DNA of 64,000 bases from Legionella clemsonensis. GTDB taxonomy: Bacteria; Pseudomonadota; Gammaproteobacteria; Legionellales; Legionellaceae. This document shows positions 46,124 through 56,355 of this stretch, in pieces. The stretch lies in the NCBI RefSeq assembly GCF_002240035.1, contig NZ_CP016397.1, positions 471,001 to 535,000 on the forward strand, in the 5' to 3' direction. How positions within the stretch are numbered: position 1 is the first letter of the stretch; each line of letters opens with the position of its first letter. A program made the translations under genes and the position numbers. The notes under the pieces are model-generated. The model saw nothing but the letters and a program-made list of their open reading frames with translations, ran no database searches and had not been told where the DNA came from.

Positions 46124-48490
46124 TTAAGTGAGTATCAGGGGATTATTCAAGTCACCCTCCTGCAAGTGATAATCGTTATTGTTCGCTTCAGTTCTACTAC
46201 GTTTATTAAAAAAATTAACATCAGTTTCAAGGCTATTTCGCATTTCGATCCTCGTAGTATCTTTTTTCGTGTCATCTAAAAGATCAGTTTTTTCGGTATG
46301 AACTTCACTAGGTATGGTAGATTCATTTAGATTTCTCTCTACAGATATAATTAACTGAGGTACTATTTTTGATGCTTTTCTTTTTCTTCCTGTTTCTTCT
46401 GAATAATGTCCTAAGTATCCTTCCTGAAATAAAGCATGTAATGGTTTAGATGAGAAAAATATATCTTTCGATAAAAAGTTACTACTGCGTTTATCACGCA
46501 ATAAATAAATGGTTACTGCATCTACATTTTTTAAAACATTTCCTTTTTGATCTTGAGCATAAAGATGGGCCTCAACCAAGTCATATTGATTGAGATCAAT
46601 GTCCTCACTTAAAGAAAGAAGTGATGGTTCAATCGTTTCTGTTATTTCATCATTTGAGTTATTGTTATTATTATCGGAGTAGTTTTGATCGTTGCGCTTT
46701 TTTAATTCTGTTATTTCAGGTGGCAAAATATTCTCGATCACCAGTTTTTGCAAAATACAACCTAATAATAAGGGGGTAACAACCTTAGGTGATAAACTAT
46801 GACAAAGCATTGCAATTAAATCGCTTGGACTCTTGAAATTGTCATTTTTTTCTATGGAAAGTATCAATTTTTCAGTGAATTGTTTTGACATTCCTTGTAT
46901 TAAAGATAATTCAGGAATATAAGGTGCGCGACGTTTGTCCCAAAAACTGAACTCTAAAACATTACCGTAGAGTGTGGGTGTTTTGTACTTCGAGTGCATC
47001 AATCGGTGTCTTTCAAAAGTACCGTTCTTTTTGTTTTCCCCATTTAAATTAGCTGTAAATGTGATACGCCCAGTTTTAGGTTGCAAATTAACGGATAACC
47101 CTTTTTGTAGTTTAGAGTCTTTTCTATCTTTACCATCTAACTTTGGAAAAACTTCAAGACATTTTCTGCCTGAAATAATCAAATAGTCCTTGTTTAATGC
47201 GTCATTTCTTTGTTTGCAGAGAAGATAAGTGCGTAATAGTTTGAGGAATGCTTCTGTATCTTTCATTGGCAAACGCAAGCCTGTTACTTTTGTTTTTTCT
47301 GTCATGATTTGACGTAAAGGTTCATATTTTTTTACTTCATTTTGCGAAAATAAATATTGTTCTGGTTTACGCGCTTTTGGATGTAATTTTATACCTTTCA
47401 TTTGAAAATTAGTTGCAATAATATAATTACGTTCACGATCTGTTGCAGTAAAATTAGCATGATTGATGGTAATGCTTTCAGAAAACCAATATTCACTTCG
47501 TGCTTTAAATAAATCTCTGATATGCTCATGGACTTTTGCTTGGGCTGCTGCTTTTGGTAAATTTTCAGCGATTACAATATCTGGTAACAGCAGTGCATAG
47601 GCAGTTTTAAAATCTTGCATGAAGATGAGGTCGTTTGTAGTATTTTTTGAACCACGATTTGCAGACGAGTAACTACCACAGGAAGCCGTTTGAGAAAAAA
47701 GTACTTTTATTTCTAAAATACTATCATTTTTCTCAGATTCATAGGGAACCGCGTGTTTTAATTGCTCAATTGTAAGACCATATTCTTCAAAAATTTTATT
47801 ATCCTCAATAATTGTTTTGTGAAGACCTTTATCATTTAATAAGGAGCTACCATAAAAAAATCTAGCTTGAATCACAATTGTAATAGTTTTATCTAAAAAT
47901 AATTCAGATAACTTACTTTGTATCTTGTCAATAATAGCTTGTTCACTTGCACCCATATTGACGCACCAAACAATTAGTTTAACTGTTTGAAATTTCGATT
48001 TCCTATTGCCATTGTTGTCAAAATTACCCAAACGTGTAATTTCTTCTTTCAGGTATTGAGGTAAGGTGGTAAAATTTTGGTCTAATTGGGTTAGTAATTG
48101 TTTTGTCGAATTTGAAGGTTCATCGGTTGTAACTAAAGGGTTGAAAGGTAGAGAAGTCTCTAATTGCATTTGGTTTTCTAACGTTTCTTTCAATAGTTGA
48201 AAGTCGAAATTTTTAACTATCTCCTCAATGATTAAGCCCTCATTATTTTCAATGTCTTCAATGATTTGTCTCGCAATATTATTACCCAGCTTTTGATAAA
48301 CATGATTAATTGTAGATTCAAAAGGAACAAATATAGTCCTATCATCAATATTGGTACTTTGATGGGTTGCCTTGCGTTCTATATAATTTGCAAAATGCTG
48401 CGCTAGTTGCCTAGATCCCAAATCGATTAAACATTTATGAAAATCCAATAAATCCTGAGCTGTGAGATGTGTTTTTATGTTGTTTGGCAT
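46124..48490 (-). CDS. orphan protein with NLS-like clusters, candidate effector (788 aa)
   Basis: A 788-residue soluble protein with no recognised family. The N-terminal 170 residues are helical. The middle (about 180-430) alternates strands and helices. A short Asn run (SDNNNNNSND, near 600) separates this from a polar C-terminal region. Basic clusters RKRK (about 702-705) and NKRSR (about 762) resemble monopartite nuclear localisation signals. It ends in a polar, Asn-rich tail. AT-rich composition, low-complexity linkers and the lack of relatives fit a secreted effector; the assignment is inference. Confidence 0.7.
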   Translation of the reverse strand: MPNNIKTHLTAQDLLDFHKCLIDLGSRQLAQHFANYIERKATHQSTNIDDRTIFVPFESTINHVYQKLGNNIARQIIEDIENNEGLIIEEIVKNFDFQLLKETLENQMQLETSLPFNPLVTTDEPSNSTKQLLTQLDQNFTTLPQYLKEEITRLGNFDNNGNRKSKFQTVKLIVWCVNMGASEQAIIDKIQSKLSELFLDKTITIVIQARFFYGSSLLNDKGLHKTIIEDNKIFEEYGLTIEQLKHAVPYESEKNDSILEIKVLFSQTASCGSYSSANRGSKNTTNDLIFMQDFKTAYALLLPDIVIAENLPKAAAQAKVHEHIRDLFKARSEYWFSESITINHANFTATDRERNYIIATNFQMKGIKLHPKARKPEQYLFSQNEVKKYEPLRQIMTEKTKVTGLRLPMKDTEAFLKLLRTYLLCKQRNDALNKDYLIISGRKCLEVFPKLDGKDRKDSKLQKGLSVNLQPKTGRITFTANLNGENKKNGTFERHRLMHSKYKTPTLYGNVLEFSFWDKRRAPYIPELSLIQGMSKQFTEKLILSIEKNDNFKSPSDLIAMLCHSLSPKVVTPLLLGCILQKLVIENILPPEITELKKRNDQNYSDNNNNNSNDEITETIEPSLLSLSEDIDLNQYDLVEAHLYAQDQKGNVLKNVDAVTIYLLRDKRSSNFLSKDIFFSSKPLHALFQEGYLGHYSEETGRKRKASKIVPQLIISVERNLNESTIPSEVHTEKTDLLDDTKKDTTRIEMRNSLETDVNFFNKRSRTEANNNDYHLQEGDLNNPLILT

Positions 48491-48718
48491 ATTTCTATCT
48501 ATGATTCAAATGAATATTATTCAATCATAAAGAAAAAAATTAATCCATAGGCTCAATTAACATCTATGTTTAATATTTGACTTTCATGAGTTGCTTTCTC
48601 GTTTACTTGAGGTATAAATTCTTTAACTGTGTGCCAATCATTAGAATTCACAAATTTTTATTCGTTTTTTTTGGGATAAATCAGCTTCCGAGCGTGGCAA
48701 GGAATCTCCTATGCCTAA

Positions 48719-49135
48719 TTATTTCATACCTTTATATACTGTAGAGTCGCCTTCGTTCCATAAAACAATCTGTTTTATCTTCTGAATTTTCCATTCATCC
48801 TTTGATGATTTACTCAATTCAAAATTATAAATGACATGAGAATCAAATTTTTTGCCCTCTCTATCTCGTCTATAAATAATCGCATTTACTCTACAATATG
48901 AGCATTTTTCTTCAGACTTAATCTCTAAATTTGAAAATAGATGCTGTGTTTTTAAGTGACCTAATGTTTCTTTTCTGGAATTAACGTACTCACTTTTAGT
49001 ATAAGTACCTGTTTTTCCTCTAAAGTCTTGATAGTCACACTCAATGTGATCCATTAATGTACTTTCTAATCCCGCCCAATCTTTGATATCAAAGCTATTT
49101 GCAAATTTAAATAATAGATTAGGGATAGTGTTCAT
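48719..49135 (-). CDS. SnoaL-like (NTF2-fold) protein
   Basis: A 138-residue protein with the SnoaL/NTF2 fold pattern: an N-terminal helix FKFANSFDIKDWAGLESTLM, the DYQDFRGKTGTY segment, and three long strands towards the C-terminus (CRVNAIIYRRDREG, HVIYNFELSKSS, WKIQKIKQIVLW). Family members are often isomerases or have no known activity. It is monocistronic, 228 bases from the 788-residue orphan. A GGAATA-type site precedes the ATG. Confidence 0.75.
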   Translation of the reverse strand: MNTIPNLLFKFANSFDIKDWAGLESTLMDHIECDYQDFRGKTGTYTKSEYVNSRKETLGHLKTQHLFSNLEIKSEEKCSYCRVNAIIYRRDREGKKFDSHVIYNFELSKSSKDEWKIQKIKQIVLWNEGDSTVYKGMK

Positions 49136-49354
49136 GATAAATATTCCTATTTATTATTGTACAAGCTCAGCAAGCTTCGTTAGCGTACTTGCGACAATCA
49201 GGTTGGTGAGAATTATTAGGAAAGTAATATTCCAGTTACAGCTACGTGTCAACTTAGGTAGATTGCCAATAAGCAAATTAAAAATAATTTAACATCACCG
49301 ATTCTTTCCCAGGAATTTTTTTCATTTCAGTGCGGGCTTCTGTGATTCTATCGA

Positions 49355-49507
49355 TTAGTTTGTATCCAGTGCATCAGCAATCTTGTCGACTCCTAATAAA
49401 TAAGCTAATGGTCCGGCTAAACTTGCTATAGACATGTAAGTTGCTGCAAGTAATCGAGTAGAAGGGCTCCCACAAACAGCAAGTTTAGAGAGAAGTAACC
49501 AGTGATC
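49355..49507 (-). pseudogene. possible gene-tail remnant
   Basis: Within the gap 49136-49810, the minus strand from 49507 to TAA 49355-49357 reads 50 residues including LLSKLAVCGSPSTRLLAATY and SIASLAGPLAYLLGVDKIAD. A stop lies directly upstream and there is no start codon with a ribosome site. It is probably the end of a deleted gene. A half-REP sequence lies near 49593. I see nothing else in this gap. Confidence 0.3.
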
Positions 49508-49810
49508 CTAGGGTAAAGAACAATCACAATGCTATTTATAAAATTAATTTACAGAAAAAAACCATATTTTATCTAAATTTATAAACAACAAGGCGTCATT
49601 CTAAGCAAAGCGAAGGATTGTAATTTGTGCAAGATCACGGTGTTAAATTATTCAAAATGATATGAGGTGGCCCTGAATTCCTTTATTCTTTGAATTTACT
49701 TTAAGTAAAAATTGGGATACCTTTAAAATTTTACTTCAATGTCAGGCATTCAGAATCTTTTAAGACTCTGAATTTAGTAATTTATCAATTTATTGAAAGG
49801 AAGCAATATC

Positions 49811-52038
49811 TTGAGAAAATATTTACTCGGTTTAAGCTTTTTAGCGCTTAGTCAAGCTATTTCCGCTCATCCTATTGCTCAACCCACGTCTTGTATTACC
49901 TCTCAATTTTCAGCAGTAGGTGACCAATATTGGAAAACAGTCACTTTAAGGTTGACCAATAGTTGCGGAAAACCGGTTGATTTTCAAAATACGACGGTCA
50001 CCTTTAAAAGTACCACAGCTATTAACACTTCATTCTGGGGGAGTTTTCACCTTTATCCTACCCGGATAATGCATTAAACATTAGCTCGCAAGATCAAGGT
50101 GATGGTACTTTTTTAGCTACATTCAATTTACATTTTCCTTCTTATCCTGGGGCGAATTCTCAATTACCAGCGGGTAACTCTATTCAAATTAAATACGGCG
50201 TCAGTACTGACAACCACATGGACGGAAGTACTACTGTGTATTTAGGTACAACAGTGGAAGCAGGAACCCTAGTTTTAAATAATACTTCAAATAAACCCTC
50301 CGATGTGGCGCAAAATTATGCCCTTGTCCATTTATTTCTAAATGGACGAGTCGTTAATACTATTCAATTGCCTTGGGCATCGAGCATCACGTTGCCAGGA
50401 TTAGCTGCTGGAAACTATAATTTATCCGCCGAAACGGTATCTGCTAGCAATGGCAATAATTACCACGGGACAGTGCAACCCAGTAATGTCATTATAGAAG
50501 ACCAACAAACAGTCAACGCGACAGTCAGCTACACGCTTGCCGAACGATTGGGGAAAGTAGCAATTAGTGTACAGGAACTGCCTTCTGTACTCACAGGTTA
50601 CACGCAAAGCCCTACTGTGTTGTTGACCCACAGTCAGACAGGGAATTCTGTTTCGCAAACAGTAGCCTGGAATTCCTCAACCACTATTTCTCAATTAAAA
50701 GAGGGCAGTGTCTATAACCTTTCCACTGAGGCAATTAGTTACAATGGTTATACATGTAGCCCAACGTTTACGCCTGATAATCTAACTGCGAATGCTACTA
50801 CCACTCCAGCAAGCCAACTAACCTATCAATGTATCCAGGTTAATCAGCATCTTGTTCCTTTCAATGTAACAGGTGCACCACCCTCGCTTGCCTCTTTGAA
50901 AATCACGCTCACACCCAGTGATCATTCAGCTCCTGTAATCGAAACAATTAATTTAAATAATGGGGCTGGCTCAAGTTCAATATTACTTACTGAGGGATTA
51001 ATTTATACAATATCTGCAGAAACGGTTGCAGGTTATACAATAAAGTTCTCTCCCCAACCATTAACGGTTGTCGCTAATGCAGTAGAAACCATAACGCTTA
51101 GCCCGGAAAGTACCCGTACTCCTGTCGCAATAAACGGGCAGTTAACTGTTTGCGGTACCAAGCTTTGTAATCAACATGGCACTCCTATTCAGCTGAAAGG
51201 AATGAGTTCCCATGGTTTACAGTGGTATGGCCAAGGTAAATGCATTACTTCGCAATCATTGGATGTGCTGGTTGAAAACTTCAAAGCGAATGTATTTCGA
51301 GTCGCTTTGTACGTTCAAGAAGGTGGTTATGAAACGAATCCAGCAAAATTTACTCAGGAAGTAAGTGCTTTAATCAATGAGGCTTACAATCGAGGTATTT
51401 ACGTCATAGTGGATTGGCATATATTAAACCCTGGTGATCCTAACTATAATCTCACAAGAGCGAAGCAGTTTTTTACTGAGATAGCCACTATTCATAAAGA
51501 TAAAAATAATGTTCTCTATGAAATTGCCAATGAACCTAATGGTGTAAGTTGGGCAACCATTAAAAGTTATGCCGATCAAATTATTCCTGTTATTAGAGCT
51601 ATCGACACCAAAGCGCCTATTCTTATAGGCACTCGCGGATGGAGCTCCCTAGGAGTGTCAGAGGGGCAAACTTACCAAGAAATTGTGAATAATCCCGTGC
51701 AATTTCCCAATGTGATGTATACTTTTCATTTTTATGCGGCTTCCCACAGAGATAACTATCTGAGTGCATTGGATAATGCCTCCCAAGTATTACCCATCTT
51801 TGTCACCGAATTTGGTACCCAAACCTTTAGTGGAGATGGAGCGAATGATTTTGCCATGTCTGACCGCTACATGCAGCTTATGGCCAATAAGCAGATCGGC
51901 TGGACAAACTGGAACTATTCGGATGATTTTCGTTCCGGGGCAATTTGGAAAACCAATACATGTGCCAGTGGCGCATGGGTAGACAGCAATTTAAAAGAAG
52001 CCGGGGTTTATATAAAAAATAAAATTCTGACCCCTTAG
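49811..52038 (+). pseudogene. secreted GH5 endoglucanase, frameshifted in a G-run
   Basis: Two open frames (49811-50077 and the one ending at 52038) join into a single protein of about 742 residues if one G is added to the run GGGGG at 50037-50041; the join then reads NTSFWGEFSPLSYPDNALN. TTG 49811 follows AAAGGAAG by 7 bases and opens a signal peptide (RKYLLGLSFLALSQAISA). Next comes a cellulose-binding-like beta domain, then about three beta-sandwich repeats (for example LSAETVSASNGNNYHG). The catalytic GH5 domain (last 310 residues) has YEIANEPNG (acid/base Glu) and FVTEFGTQ (nucleophile Glu). L. pneumophila secretes the endoglucanase CelA by type II secretion. As sequenced, only an 88-residue fragment would be exported. 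Confidence 0.85.
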
Positions 52039-52051
52039 CATACATAGGTAC

Positions 52052-52235
52052 CTACGGGTACTTGTCTCTTGAATTTAAATCCCAGTCGGTTTGCTCAAAG
52101 CCTGTACTATCGTTGAATGCCTATTCCTTGTGTGCATTAGACAAGTTATTTGCTCCACCTGCATTGTAAGCATTCACACTGGATACAGCGGGAACATTGG
52201 TTAATATTAGGTGTACGAATAAATTCAGCGGTGAG
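52052..52235 (-). pseudogene. possible decayed gene tail
   Basis: On the minus strand, the stretch down to TAG 52052-52054 reads NVPAVSSVNAYNAGGANNLS then NAHKE, a stop, and AFNDSTGFEQTDWDLNSRDK then YP. Just upstream another phase reads EFIRTPNIN. The pieces look like one protein with a phase change and a nonsense codon. No family is recognised. Confidence 0.3.
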
Positions 52236-52269
52236 CGATTAAGAAGTAGGGATTCAAGAATTGTCATCT

Positions 52270-53079
52270 TTAGCTGAATATAGCTACGAGCTCTTGCGCC
52301 GGCTGTCGTTTTAAAGGATTACAACTGATAAAGCGGCTTACTGGGAATGAAATAATTTTACTATGGCTATAATAATGTCGGGTAAATTCTGTGTCATGAT
52401 TGGAAATAATTACAGTAATGCCGCGTGCTGCACTTTCCATTGCTAACCGTGCCAAATCGATATGATCTTCTTCTTTGAATTTTTTATGAGTATAAGAGGC
52501 AAAATTGGCGCTGGAAGACAGTGGAGTATAAGGCGGGTCGCAATAAATTAAATCGCCGGCTTCTGCTTGCTTAAACGTTTGTCGAAAATCACCCATACAA
52601 AATTCTGCGTTGTTACTTTTTTGAAAAAAAAGCTGCATCTCATGACGTGGAAAATAGGGCTTAACATAGCGACCAAAAGGTACATTATAAATTCCCTGTT
52701 TATTGTAACGACACAGGCCATTGTAACCATGTCTGTTTAAATAAAGAAAGAGAGCTGCTTTATAACGTAAGTCTTTACTTCGATTAAACTCTTCACGAAA
52801 AAAATAGTATTTATCTTCACAATTATTCGTATTAGAAAAAAATTGAGCACAATAGTCTATGAAAGAAGTGCCTTCCTGTTGAAGCAACTGGTAAAGTATC
52901 ACTAAATCTCTGTTTTCTTCCGCGAGTAAATAACTAGGGTAGTTTGTGTTAATAAAGACGGCTCCGGAACCTGTAAAAGGTTCTATAAGACGCTTGGCAG
53001 GAGGTAGGGAGCCAAGTATTTGCTCAATACAGCGGTATTTATTACCCGCCCATTTCAGAAAGGGTTTTGTTTTATTCAT
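52270..53079 (-). CDS. Dam-type DNA adenine methyltransferase
   Basis: A 269-residue N6-adenine methyltransferase of the Dam (class alpha) family. The SAM-binding motif appears as PFLKWAGNKYR with LIEPFTGSGAVFINT, and the catalytic motif is DPPY (LIYCDPPYTPLS). The FLKWAGGK consensus has Asn in place of the second Gly here. The start is taken as ATG 53079 (MNKTKPFLKWAG), where conservation begins; the frame is open to 53127. It probably methylates GATC, but without a restriction partner in the window its role (mismatch repair, phage-derived, or orphan) is undecided. It diverges from the ferritin-like/E2 gene. Confidence 0.88.
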   Translation of the reverse strand: MNKTKPFLKWAGNKYRCIEQILGSLPPAKRLIEPFTGSGAVFINTNYPSYLLAEENRDLVILYQLLQQEGTSFIDYCAQFFSNTNNCEDKYYFFREEFNRSKDLRYKAALFLYLNRHGYNGLCRYNKQGIYNVPFGRYVKPYFPRHEMQLFFQKSNNAEFCMGDFRQTFKQAEAGDLIYCDPPYTPLSSSANFASYTHKKFKEEDHIDLARLAMESAARGITVIISNHDTEFTRHYYSHSKIISFPVSRFISCNPLKRQPAQELVAIFS

Positions 53080-53174
53080 AGAAGAAGCATTTATTATTAC
53101 GACAGCAGTATTACTCAATATTTGCAAAATGAACAGAGGTAAAAATCGATTTAGTGGTCATCATTTATTTAAGG

Positions 53175-53204
53175 TTGACGCTCTCTGGTTGCTCTGGTTA
53201 TGAT
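53175..53204 (+). promoter_or_regulatory. candidate sigma-70-type promoter for the ferritin-like/E2 fusion
   Basis: TTGACG at 53175-53180 and TATGAT at 53199-53204 are separated by 18 bases, about 36 bases before the GTG start at 53240. Confidence 0.5.
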
Positions 53205-53239
53205 GCACACACATTAGAATAGACGTTGGATTAGGTGGC

Positions 53240-55033
53240 GTGGACGAGCTTAATGAATTACTTAAACCTTCCTGGGGCTCTGAGCAATGGATTTTAGAAG
53301 GCTGGAATCAGATTACTGCAGAGGAAAAGGCACTGATAAAACGTCGGATGGATAAATTATTTAAAAATGGTCTACCTTTTGAATTAAAACACGACAAAAT
53401 TCTCTACATTTATGCATTTTCAATGCTAGCCCAGTTAGAGGTTTTAGCGATTCAAGTCCCACTAAAATTTGAAGCCAGGATGTCTTTGCCAGAGCATCGA
53501 CAACGCATGCGAACTCAATTATTGGATGAAATTTTTCATGGAATGGTCTTTACCAAAATTGTTTATTTACTGTGTTCCCCTCATGCTTTACCACCTGCTT
53601 ACAATGAAGAGATAGAAATTCTGTGTAATTTTATTCGTAACGAGGATTGTCCAAAGATTGCAGTCGTCTTATTAAACTTAATTGGAGAAGGCTGGATTGA
53701 GGAAATTTTTAAAAGCCTGCATAAAGCAGGTATAGCCCCGGAAGTATTCTCAACCATTATTGAAGATGAGCACCGTCACGTTTGTGAGGCTGATCTCTAT
53801 AAAGATATAGGCTTGCCTGATATGGAGCTTGTGCGTTACAAGCTTGCGTTTCTGGAGAAGCAATTAGTTACTAATATTTTTTTACAGTATAAATACATGT
53901 TTTCTATTTCCACTCTTTTAGGGGTGGATGGTGCTTTTGAATTTCTTCGTAATTTATATGATAAACATTTGGAACAGCTTGCCAAAATTGATATTGAGCC
54001 AAGTGAGGATTGGATTTTTGTAATGAATATGTGGGAAGAAATTTTTCCCAAAATTCAGGATTACACTCAAAATTGTTACGAAGTTGAGATGACACCCATT
54101 CGAAAAGTCTTTATGACGCAGTGGGAAAATCCAAACGATCCAACCATGGTGGGAGAGTTCAGTATTAACGTGAGTTGCCTTGATTTCTTTAATAAGAAGT
54201 TTCCGCCTGAAACACTCACTACACTTATGTTACAAACAATTAGCAAAGGTTTAAAAGAAAACGTTTCATGGCGCTCGTTTCTTAGTCACGGCAAAATGTA
54301 TCAAAGCAAAGAGGCCTATGTCGGACTCATAGTTAAATTACCGGATTGTGAAGATCATATCGGAACTATTGTTTTTGAAAACTGCCATATGACAACAATC
54401 CAGCAATTGTCCTTAAATATCAGAAAAATTCTGCAGATGATGGTTTATTGCTTTAAAAAACGAGAGGAATTAGAAAGGGAGCATCCTTTTTTAAAAAATA
54501 CCGTAGATAAAGCACTCTATGATTATAGGAATGGCTTTTATCCCTATCCAATTCCTGGTAATGCAGTGGTTTCATTAAGCAATATTGGCTTTTTTGGTTA
54601 TACCGGTACGAAATCGCCTCTTCGCGCTAACGAGGCAATGAAGTATACCCTTCTTGAGATTGAGCGCAAACCTGTTTGGAACAAGGAAACACAAGCCTTT
54701 GAGCCCCAAGACATGCTTCCTGTATCAATAAGCGCAGATCATCGTATTTTTGATGGAAATTCACCGGTACCTCGATTAGTGCAGCAGTATTTCAACCAAA
54801 TGTTTGAAAAGATGATGGTGGAGCGCTCTTTAAAACCCCAGCTTCCTCGAACTCCGGATAAGAAATTTATTAAATTATGTGAGCAGTTGGTAGCTAATAA
54901 TTTAGAGCTAGGTTATAAAGCGTTGCTAATACTCCAGACTTATTGGATGGATCCTATGGCATTTGAACATCTATTGGATAGCAATTTTGCTAAAAAAATG
55001 ATGGCTCATTTTAAGTGGCAAGAGCTAGCTTAA
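53240..55033 (+). CDS. ferritin-like diiron domain fused to an E2-type acyltransferase domain
   Basis: A 597-residue two-part protein. The N-terminal part (about 50-280) is helical and has the ligand set of a ferritin-like diiron bundle in order: E67 (AQLEVLA), E97 and H100 in LLDEIFHG, E150 (LIGEGWIEE), E175 and H178 in IIEDEHRH. The C-terminal part (about 285-530) resembles the catalytic domain of 2-oxoacid dehydrogenase E2, ending with VSISADHRIFDG, where His501 and Asp505 occupy the catalytic positions. No lipoyl or E1/E3-binding domain is present, so it is not a normal E2. A helical tail of about 65 residues follows. GTG 53240 is the start. Its reaction is unknown: oxygen-dependent chemistry followed by acyl transfer is an inference. 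Confidence 0.8.
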   Translation: MDELNELLKPSWGSEQWILEGWNQITAEEKALIKRRMDKLFKNGLPFELKHDKILYIYAFSMLAQLEVLAIQVPLKFEARMSLPEHRQRMRTQLLDEIFHGMVFTKIVYLLCSPHALPPAYNEEIEILCNFIRNEDCPKIAVVLLNLIGEGWIEEIFKSLHKAGIAPEVFSTIIEDEHRHVCEADLYKDIGLPDMELVRYKLAFLEKQLVTNIFLQYKYMFSISTLLGVDGAFEFLRNLYDKHLEQLAKIDIEPSEDWIFVMNMWEEIFPKIQDYTQNCYEVEMTPIRKVFMTQWENPNDPTMVGEFSINVSCLDFFNKKFPPETLTTLMLQTISKGLKENVSWRSFLSHGKMYQSKEAYVGLIVKLPDCEDHIGTIVFENCHMTTIQQLSLNIRKILQMMVYCFKKREELEREHPFLKNTVDKALYDYRNGFYPYPIPGNAVVSLSNIGFFGYTGTKSPLRANEAMKYTLLEIERKPVWNKETQAFEPQDMLPVSISADHRIFDGNSPVPRLVQQYFNQMFEKMMVERSLKPQLPRTPDKKFIKLCEQLVANNLELGYKALLILQTYWMDPMAFEHLLDSNFAKKMMAHFKWQELA

Positions 55034-55079
55034 CGTCGATTAAAAAATTAAATACAGTGGATTGTCATAGACAAAGGTG

Positions 55080-56264
55080 CTAAAGAGCAAAAGTAAGCAA
55101 ACCCAAGGCTATTAATACAATAAATACTAAACTGATATTTCCGCCTGGGACTAGTTGAATACCACCTTCAGGATCAACCGCCCTTGCGCGCCAAGTCATG
55201 ATTGCAGGCAACAGCAGCAGCAATACCACACAACATATTCCGGCATAGCTTAAAGCATGAAGATAAATACCTGGATTAACCAAAACTACGGCTAAAGGAG
55301 GAGCAAATGTCAGTGCTAAAGTCCATTTACCCTGGATACCTGATTTTTTTAAAGCCAAGCCATCTGCAAGAAAATCGAATAAGCCAATTGAAACGCCTAA
55401 AAAAGCAGTCACCATACATATAGAAGTAAAAAATCCAAAAAATCCAGTTATCCAGTCACTATTTACTGCATTGGATAAAGCATTTGTTAAACCACTTGTA
55501 GCATGCTCATCGGTCATTAAAGCAATTAACCCATTATTTCCTTCGCGTGCCACAACCCCCATAATTACTGCATCCCACAAAATATAACAGGTTAACGGTA
55601 TCAGGGAGCCAAATAAAATAACCTTGCGTAACGTCTTAATATCATCATTAAAATATTCACGTAGACTGGGTACGATGGAAGCAAAGCCAAATGAGGTAAC
55701 CAGAATCATTAAACTGCCAGTGATGGCTTTTAACGAACCTCCACTTAAAGTATTCAAATTAACATGAGGGCTAATAATGATAACTAACAGAATATAGACA
55801 CCAAGTTTACCAAACATGAGTCCACGGTTTACATAATCTACAGCACGAATTCCAGCGTAAACCACAACACTAAATAGTAAGGTAAAAATAAAAGAAGTAA
55901 GCCCGCTGGGTAAACCAATATGTGCTTTCGCCAAAATACTTCCCAGTACATCACTGCCTCCAGAAATATAAGCTGCTAGCAGGGTGTAGAGAAGGAAAAG
56001 ATAAGTAATCCAGGCAATGACTTGTCCTGGTACGCCGAGTGTTGATTTGGCCATGGAAACCATGTTACTGCCTGAGGGGAGTCGCAAGTTAACCTCCAGA
56101 ATCAGCAAGGCACCTACGGTCATAATGAGCCAACACATAACCAGGAAAAAAACAGAGTTGGTAAATCCCACTTCTGCTGTTGACACAGGTAACGCCAGCA
56201 TCCCGCCGCCAATGGAGGTCCCAACAATTAATAAGATACCACCAATAAATTTTGAGTTAGGCAC
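55080..56264 (-). CDS. aromatic amino acid permease, TyrP (HAAAP) family
   Basis: A 394-residue inner-membrane permease with 11 predicted transmembrane segments. The N-terminus FIGGILLIVGTSIGGGMLAL with PVSTAEVGF is the family hallmark, and SFGFASIVPSLREYFNDD marks the central part. It likely imports tyrosine or tryptophan with protons. The start is GTG 56264. A close paralogue, frameshifted, lies directly upstream on the same strand. Confidence 0.92.
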   Translation of the reverse strand: MPNSKFIGGILLIVGTSIGGGMLALPVSTAEVGFTNSVFFLVMCWLIMTVGALLILEVNLRLPSGSNMVSMAKSTLGVPGQVIAWITYLFLLYTLLAAYISGGSDVLGSILAKAHIGLPSGLTSFIFTLLFSVVVYAGIRAVDYVNRGLMFGKLGVYILLVIIISPHVNLNTLSGGSLKAITGSLMILVTSFGFASIVPSLREYFNDDIKTLRKVILFGSLIPLTCYILWDAVIMGVVAREGNNGLIALMTDEHATSGLTNALSNAVNSDWITGFFGFFTSICMVTAFLGVSIGLFDFLADGLALKKSGIQGKWTLALTFAPPLAVVLVNPGIYLHALSYAGICCVVLLLLLPAIMTWRARAVDPEGGIQLVPGGNISLVFIVLIALGLLTFAL

Positions 56265-56355
56265 GATTACATTCCATTTGTAAAAAAATCAAACAATATG
56301 ATAAATTGCAATTCTGCTTGCTGTCAATACTTTTAACTTCCCTTAGCATACCTAG

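Noticed and set aside
49083..49292. 69-codon plus-strand frame over the start of the SnoaL-like gene
   Set aside because: It overlaps the real gene antisense, has mixed composition and no ribosome site.
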